Shown here: piece by piece, positions 59,656 through 64,000 of the stretch
Numbering within the stretch: the first letter of the stretch is position 1
Layout of the letters: each line of letters starts with the position of its first letter
Assembly (NCBI RefSeq): GCF_014647115.1
Contig: NZ_BMOO01000002.1
Span: 124,001 to 188,000 of the forward strand
Source of the DNA: Halarchaeum rubridurum
GTDB taxonomy: Archaea; Halobacteriota; Halobacteria; Halobacteriales; Halobacteriaceae
Direction of reading: 5' to 3'
DNA length: 64,000 nt
Made by a program: the position numbers and the translations under genes
The notes under the pieces: model-generated
Databases searched by the model: none
Told to the model about the DNA's origin: nothing
Seen by the model: the letters and a program-made list of their open reading frames with translations, nothing else

Positions 59656-60475
59656 CGCGACGCTCTCCGCGCGCCTCGACGCCCTCGTCGCCGCGAACCG
59701 ACCGGGTATCGCCGTCGTCGCGCCGCTGGTCGGCGCGGCGTCGCTCGTCGGCGGCTCGCTCGGCTACGTCCCGCGGTGGCTCGCGTTCAACGCCGTCCTC
59801 CTCCTCTGTGGCACCGCGATGCTCCGCCTCCCGCTCGTCGCCGCCGTCCTCCCCGAACTCGACCGGCGGGCGCTCGCCGCGCTCGGCGCGCTCTGCGGCT
59901 ACACCTACCTCATCGAGTACGTCGGCGTGACGACCGGCTGGCCGTACGGCGCGTTCAGCTACGGCGTCGAGCTCGGGCCGATGGTCGCGGGCGTCCCCCT
60001 CGCGCTCCCGCTGTTCTTCCTCCCGCTCGTCTGCAACGCCTACCTCCTCACCGTGTTGTTGCTCGGCGAACGCGCCGCGAACCCCCTGCTCAGACTGCCG
60101 GCGACGGTCGCCGTCGTCCTCCTCGTCGACTGCGTGCTCGACCCCGGCGCGGTCGCGCTCGGCTTCTGGGCGTACGCGGAGGGCGGCGTCTACTACGGCG
60201 TCCCGCTCTCGAACTTCGCGGGCTGGGTGCTCTCCGGGAGCGTCGCCGTCGTCGCGCTCGACGTCGCCTTCGACCACCGCGCGCTCCGCGCGCGCCTCGA
60301 CGCCTGCCCGTTCGCCCTCGACGACCTCGTGAGCTTCGTCGTCCTCTGGGGGCTCGTCAACCTCGTCTACGCGAACTGGCTGCCCGTGCTCTGCACCGCC
60401 GCGCTCGTCGCGGGACTCCTCACCACCGACCGCTTCGACCTCGCGTTCGCGCGCGGCGACGGCGTCGACGGGTAG
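59648..60475 (+). CDS. cruF: Bisanhydrobacterioruberin hydratase (carotenoid hydratase, CruF)
   Basis: Protein of 275 residues with about seven membrane helices. Family features are GYTYLIEYVGVTTGWPYGAF, where the Glu and Trp/Pro are conserved in CruF, and ELGPMVAGVPLALPLFFLPL. The enzyme hydrates terminal double bonds of bisanhydrobacterioruberin to give bacterioruberin, the red membrane pigment. It overlaps lyeJ by eight bases from GTG 59648; GTG 59639 is an alternative start. Its stop touches that of the convergent UspA gene. Confidence 0.9.
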   Translation: MDSATLSARLDALVAANRPGIAVVAPLVGAASLVGGSLGYVPRWLAFNAVLLLCGTAMLRLPLVAAVLPELDRRALAALGALCGYTYLIEYVGVTTGWPYGAFSYGVELGPMVAGVPLALPLFFLPLVCNAYLLTVLLLGERAANPLLRLPATVAVVLLVDCVLDPGAVALGFWAYAEGGVYYGVPLSNFAGWVLSGSVAVVALDVAFDHRALRARLDACPFALDDLVSFVVLWGLVNLVYANWLPVLCTAALVAGLLTTDRFDLAFARGDGVDG

Positions 60476-60931
60476 TTACTCCGCCGCGTCCGCCTCGGTC
60501 TTCACGACTATCGCCGGCCGGTTCGCCAACCGGAGCACGCGGTCCGTGACGCTCCCGAGGAGCGCGCGGTACTCGTCCGGGCGCTGTCGCGTCCCGAGCA
60601 CGAGGAGGTCGGCGTCCACCTCGTCCGCGTGGGCGACCACCGCCTCCGCGGGGTCACCGTGGCGGAGGTCCCCCGTGACGTCCACGCCCGCGGCTTCGGC
60701 CTCCCGACGCACCGCGTCGATGGCCTCCTCGCCCGCCTCTTCGAGGCCGTGCTCGGGCCCCTCGGCCTCGTCGACGTACTCGTCGCCGCTGTACGCCGTG
60801 TAGACGGATTCGTCGACGACGTAGACGACGCGCAGGGCGGCGTCGTGCGCTTGCGCGAGTTCGATGGCGTGCGAGGTGGCGTCCGCGGACGCGACGGTGC
60901 CGTCGGTCGCCAGCAGGATGGTGTCGTACAT
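60476..60931 (-). CDS. Universal stress protein, UspA family
   Basis: Protein of 151 residues, single Usp domain. The N-terminal MYDTILLATDGTVASADATS and the C-terminal LLVLGTRQRPDEYRALLGSV with the final RPAIVVK strand define the family. The ATP-binding pattern G-x2-G-x9-G-S/T is imperfect because GTRQ replaces GTHG, so nucleotide binding is uncertain. An acidic loop at about 48-70 (GDEYVDEAEGPEHGLEEAG) is typical of halophiles. It has no evident functional link to the carotenoid or haem genes on either side. Confidence 0.9.
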   Translation of the reverse strand: MYDTILLATDGTVASADATSHAIELAQAHDAALRVVYVVDESVYTAYSGDEYVDEAEGPEHGLEEAGEEAIDAVRREAEAAGVDVTGDLRHGDPAEAVVAHADEVDADLLVLGTRQRPDEYRALLGSVTDRVLRLANRPAIVVKTEADAAE

Positions 60932-61019
60932 GCGGGCGGTGGGTTCGACGGGGGGATACGTAACGTTCGGGGTCGCGCGGGAACAACAGAGTTACTTGCC
61001 GCGTGGCGCTCACTCCTGT

Positions 61020-62024
61020 ATGGAGAAGCTTCTCGTGCGGGCGGTCCGGGGGGAAGACGTCGAGCGCCCGCCCGTCTGGCTGATGCGCCAGGCGGGACGG
61101 CACATCCCCGAGTACCGCGAGATACGCGAGGAGTACAGCTTCCTGGAGGCCATCAAGACCCCGGAGGTCGCGGAGCGGATCACCCTCCTCCCCTGGGAGC
61201 ACTACCGCCCGGACGGCGTCGTGATGTTCTCGGACATCCTCACCGTCCTCGAACCGCTGGGCTTCGACTACCGCATCGAGAGCGGCGTCGGCCCCGTTAT
61301 CGAGGACCCCTTCACGGGCCCCGCGGACGTCCCCGAGGACTACGCGCCGATTCCGGACGAACTCGGCTACGTCGGCGACCTCCTCGGCCGCCTCGAACGC
61401 GCCGTCGGCGACGAGGCGGCGCTCATCGGCTTCGCCGGCGGGCCGTTCACCCTCGCCTCCTACATCGTCGCCGGCGGCTCCTCGCGCCACGACGAGATTC
61501 GACAGTTCCGCGCGCGCCACCCCGAGGCCTTCGCGGCGCTCCTCGACGTCATCGCGGACGCCGTCCTCGACTCCCTGCAGTACCAGGTCGAGCAGGGCGC
61601 GGACGTCGTCCAGCTCTTCGACACCTACGCGGGCGAGCTCTCGCCCGCGGACTACCGCGAGTTCCTCCAGCCGCTCCACCGCCGTATCTGCGCGGGCGTC
61701 GACGCGCCCGTCATCCTCTTCGTGCGCAACATGGCGGGCCGCCTCGACGCGCTCGCCGACGCCGACCCCGACGCCGTGAGCCTCGACTGGACGGTCGACA
61801 TCGCCGACGCCCGCGAGGAACTCGGCGACGTCGCCGTGCAGGGCAACCTCGACCCGCAGTACCTCTTCGGCGACGAGGCGTTCGTCCGCGCGGAGACGGA
61901 GCGGGTCATCAAGGCCGCCGGCCCGCGCGGACACGTCCTCAACCTTGGCCACGGCGTCCACGCCGACACGCCGATGGAGAGCGTCCGGGCGTTCGTCGAG
62001 ACGGCGAAGGAGTGGGAGTACTGA
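61020..62024 (+). CDS. hemE: Uroporphyrinogen decarboxylase
   Basis: Protein of 334 residues, full length. The signature region RPPVWLMRQAGRHIPEYREI is near the start, and FSDILTVLEPLGF holds the conserved Asp. GFAGGPFTLASYIVAGGSS and the C-terminal GNLDPQYLF with NLGHGVHADTP also match. HemE turns uroporphyrinogen III into coproporphyrinogen III in the cytoplasm. TTAC about 27 bases before the ATG fits a leaderless start. It faces the convergent hemY and hemH genes with a 16-base gap, giving a compact late-haem set. Confidence 0.94.
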   Translation: MEKLLVRAVRGEDVERPPVWLMRQAGRHIPEYREIREEYSFLEAIKTPEVAERITLLPWEHYRPDGVVMFSDILTVLEPLGFDYRIESGVGPVIEDPFTGPADVPEDYAPIPDELGYVGDLLGRLERAVGDEAALIGFAGGPFTLASYIVAGGSSRHDEIRQFRARHPEAFAALLDVIADAVLDSLQYQVEQGADVVQLFDTYAGELSPADYREFLQPLHRRICAGVDAPVILFVRNMAGRLDALADADPDAVSLDWTVDIADAREELGDVAVQGNLDPQYLFGDEAFVRAETERVIKAAGPRGHVLNLGHGVHADTPMESVRAFVETAKEWEY

Positions 62025-62040
62025 CCGACCGAAAACGAGG

Positions 62041-63387
62041 TTACGCGAGGTCGTCGGCGACGCGCTCGGCCTCCCGGACCCGCCCGGGGACGCCGACGCG
62101 TGCCGTGTAGTTCGTGGCGAGCGTGAGCCCCGCAGGGAGGGCGAGGCGGTCGAGCGCCGCCCACGACTCGTCGTACGCGGGGAGGGCGCGCCGGTCGACC
62201 CAGACGTCCCGGACGTGCGCGGCGGCGTCCATCACGGCCTCGAATTCGTCGGCGGCGATGTCGCCGATGTCGTCGGGGGCCGCCTCGACGATCCGCTCGT
62301 CCTCCATCCCGCCGAGGAAGGCCGTGTACTGCCCGGTGCGCCCGAAGAGGCTGTGGTGCCACGAGACGCCGAGCGTCCGCAGCGACTCGGTGCGTCGCAC
62401 CTGGTAGCCGAAGCCGTCGCGGCGCGCGTCCGAGTACATCGTCACGACGGCGAGCGGGTTGTACCGGAGTTCGGCGAGCGCGGCCGCCGAATCGGGCGCG
62501 ACGCCCTCCAAGAGATCGGCGGCGGCGGGCGCGGGGACGGTGAGCACGACGTCGTCCGCGAGAATCTCCCCGTCGGGCGTCGACACCGCATAGCGCTCGC
62601 CGTCGCGCTCGATTCCGGTCGCGGGCGTGTCGAGGCGCACGCGGTCGGCGTGGCGTTCGGCGAGCGCGCGCGGGAGGCGCTGGAGGCCGCCCGCGATGGT
62701 GACCGGCGGCGGGGCCTCCCGCTCGCCGGTCGCGCGCCGGAGGAGCGGGCGGAGGAGGTTGCCGTGTTCGTCCTGCATCCGCAACAGCGCCGGGAGGGCG
62801 CGCTTCACGGGCATCCGGTCGGGGTCGGAACCGTACGTCCCGCCGTAGATGGGCTCGACGAGGTTGCGGTAGGCCGTGGTGCCGAAGGCCCGCCGAATCG
62901 CGCGCCCGACGGACTCGTCGGGACGAACGTCGCCCGTGAGCGGTTCGGCGAGGACGCGGAGTTTCGCGTGCCACGGCAGGAGGTCGGTGCGGAGGAAGGT
63001 GGAGAGGTCGAAGGGGACCTCGCGGAGCGCCCCGTCCGCGTAGACGTAGAGCGGGAGATCGTCGTCGGCGACGACGAGGTCCGCGCGGAGCCCCGCGGCC
63101 TCGACGAGCGCCTCGATTCCGTCGGTCAGCCGGATGCGGTTCGGGCCGCGTTCGGCGACGAGGCCGTCGTCGAGGGGTTTCGAGTCGATGACGCCGCCGG
63201 CCTCGTCGCCGGCTTCGAGCGTGACGCAGGGGACGCCGCGCTCGGCGAGGGCGTGCGTGAGCGCGAGGCCGGTTATCCCAGCGCCGATAACGACGACGTC
63301 GGTGTCGGTCGCGGCGTCCGACCCGCCGTCGGTCGCGGCGTCGCGCGCATCGGCGTCGCTCGCACTCGCGCCCGCGCCTGCGGGCAC
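62041..63387 (-). CDS. hemY: Protoporphyrinogen/coproporphyrinogen oxidase, FAD-dependent (HemY/HemG type)
   Basis: Protein of 448 residues. After an Ala/Asp-rich N-terminus of about 30 residues comes the FAD motif VVVIGAGITGLALTHAL. ERGPNRIRLTDGIEALVEA, FGTTAYRNLVEPIYGGTYGSDP and PVTIAGGLQRLPRALAE are typical HemY blocks, and TNYTARVGVPGRVREAERVA is the C-terminal FAD-binding end. The enzyme oxidises a porphyrinogen to a porphyrin with oxygen as acceptor. I start it at GTG 63387, two bases after the ferrochelatase stop, which implies coupling; GTG 63423 is another choice. The HemY group includes coproporphyrinogen oxidases of the coproporphyrin-dependent route. Confidence 0.88.
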   Translation of the reverse strand: MPAGAGASASDADARDAATDGGSDAATDTDVVVIGAGITGLALTHALAERGVPCVTLEAGDEAGGVIDSKPLDDGLVAERGPNRIRLTDGIEALVEAAGLRADLVVADDDLPLYVYADGALREVPFDLSTFLRTDLLPWHAKLRVLAEPLTGDVRPDESVGRAIRRAFGTTAYRNLVEPIYGGTYGSDPDRMPVKRALPALLRMQDEHGNLLRPLLRRATGEREAPPPVTIAGGLQRLPRALAERHADRVRLDTPATGIERDGERYAVSTPDGEILADDVVLTVPAPAAADLLEGVAPDSAAALAELRYNPLAVVTMYSDARRDGFGYQVRRTESLRTLGVSWHHSLFGRTGQYTAFLGGMEDERIVEAAPDDIGDIAADEFEAVMDAAAHVRDVWVDRRALPAYDESWAALDRLALPAGLTLATNYTARVGVPGRVREAERVADDLA

Positions 63388-63389
63388 GG

Positions 63390-64000
63390 TTACTCGGACT
63401 CGGCGCGCGGCGCGTTCAGACACATCGCGCCCTCCTCGGCTGCGCACTGACACTCCCGGAGCTGGTAGTACTCGGGGTCGACGTCGGCCGCGAACGGCTC
63501 GACGAGGTCGGCGAGCAGCTCCGCGAAGCGCGGGTCGTCGTGCGGGACCGGCACCCGGTAGAGCTCCTTGCCCGCCTCCTCGACCTCCTCGCGGAGCTCG
63601 ATGTCGAGTTCGGAGAGCGTCTCGGACTGCTCGTGCATGAAGCTCACCGGCTCGACGACGACGCGCTCGGCGTCGATTTCGACGGCGACGTCCTCCGTCT
63701 CGGGTTCGGTCCACGGGATGTCGCGGTTCTCGTGGTTCTGGTAGCCGACGGTGTACTCCGAAACGCCGAGGAGGTGGGCGAGCGCCGTCGTGAACTCGTC
63801 GACGTAGACGTCGTAGCGCGAGCCCTCCTCGAGGTAGTGCGTCGGCGTCCCGTGTGCGGAGAAGAGGACGGCCGTGTCGTCGTCGTCGAGGTCGAGGCCC
63901 TCGCGCTCGGCGTACGCGCGGACGTTGTCAGCGCGCAGGCGGGTGTACGCCGGGTGGCGGTGCCAGCCGGAGACCCGCTCGACGGGGACGTCCCAGTCGG
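63390..64000 (-). CDS. hemH: Ferrochelatase, 5' part outside the window
   Basis: About 203 codons are present and the frame is still open at base 64000, so the N-terminus is missing. Family blocks are AVLFSAHGTPTHYLEEGS with the catalytic His, VGYQNHENRDIPWTEPETEDV, and VVVEPVSFMHEQSETLSELD with the Glu that helps bind iron. Near the C-terminus lie three or four cysteines (CQCAAEEGAMC), which could hold an iron-sulfur cluster as in several bacterial enzymes. It inserts Fe2+ into a porphyrin (proto- or coproporphyrin). Translation probably continues into hemY. Confidence 0.92.
   Translation of the reverse strand, partial: DWDVPVERVSGWHRHPAYTRLRADNVRAYAEREGLDLDDDDTAVLFSAHGTPTHYLEEGSRYDVYVDEFTTALAHLLGVSEYTVGYQNHENRDIPWTEPETEDVAVEIDAERVVVEPVSFMHEQSETLSELDIELREEVEEAGKELYRVPVPHDDPRFAELLADLVEPFAADVDPEYYQLRECQCAAEEGAMCLNAPRAESE

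Noticed and set aside
1-64000. tRNA, rRNA, insertion sequences or integrase genes
   Set aside because: I looked through the gaps between genes and saw no tRNA-like cloverleaf, rRNA segment, transposase motif or flanking terminal repeats. A short divergent tRNA could still be missed by eye.
61020-64000. Haem genes as members of the iron regulon
   Set aside because: No copy of the palindrome occurs near hemE, hemY or the visible part of hemH.

Overview
The window is chromosomal DNA from a halophilic archaeon (class Halobacteria). The evidence is very high GC outside one AT-richer patch, strongly acidic proteins, many Tat-type lipoproteins, a halocyanin, a bacterio-opsin-activator-like regulator with an HTH_10 domain, bacterioruberin carotenoid genes, KaiC-like ATPases and several PAS/histidine-kinase sensors. 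TATA-like elements about 27 bases before start codons point to leaderless transcripts. I found no rRNA, tRNA, transposase or CRISPR array. No gap between genes exceeds about 260 bases. Both edges cut genes: a CaCA exchanger at the left and ferrochelatase at the right.

Layout. 0-7 kb: exchanger, two lipoproteins of unknown function, an AIR-synthase/HypE-like protein, an AT-richer secreted esterase and a BCCT transporter. 7-21 kb: a PAS kinase with a degenerate receiver, an operon resembling bacterial mrfB-mrfA DNA repair genes, a zinc dehydrogenase, an FAH-family hydrolase, an AEC transporter, a 38-bp tandem repeat, a ferric-siderophore binding lipoprotein, a flavin reductase and a membrane kinase. 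20.7-37 kb: cell-surface genes, with an FtsX-type ABC system whose permease carries inserted Ig-like domains, three GT4 glycosyltransferases, a sulfatase-like protein, an ABC exporter and several membrane proteins. Among these sit a DoxX gene and a halocyanin gene. 37.8-49.3 kb: an iron-acquisition island. It holds a hydroxamate-siderophore operon (IucB-like acetyltransferase, IucD-like monooxygenase, asparagine-synthetase-like ligase), a ferric-iron ABC transporter facing it, a polyprenyl-phosphate sugar transferase and a duplicated-domain Tat-secreted protein. 49.4-54.5 kb: formaldehyde-dehydrogenase-like enzyme, KaiC-like protein plus kinase, and a DUF429 protein. 54.5-60.5 kb: a LOV-domain Bat-like regulator followed by crtB, crtI/crtD, lyeJ and cruF. 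60.5-64 kb: UspA, then hemE facing hemY and hemH.

The most notable pattern is a 16-bp palindrome, TTTAGG-N4-CCTAAA, present seven times and always in front of a gene. It precedes the siderophore-binding protein, DoxX, halocyanin, the siderophore operon, the ferric-iron ABC transporter, the sugar transferase and the duplicated-domain protein. It resembles the operators of DtxR/Idr-type iron repressors, so these genes probably form one iron-starvation regulon. The siderophore operon contains no NRPS and no IucA/IucC-type synthetase. In their place is an asparagine-synthetase fold protein that lacks the glutaminase cysteine. This suggests an uncharacterised route for assembling a hydroxamate siderophore. 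A second functional unit is the LOV regulator beside the bacterioruberin operon, with two perfect palindromes between them, which suggests blue-light control of carotenoid synthesis.
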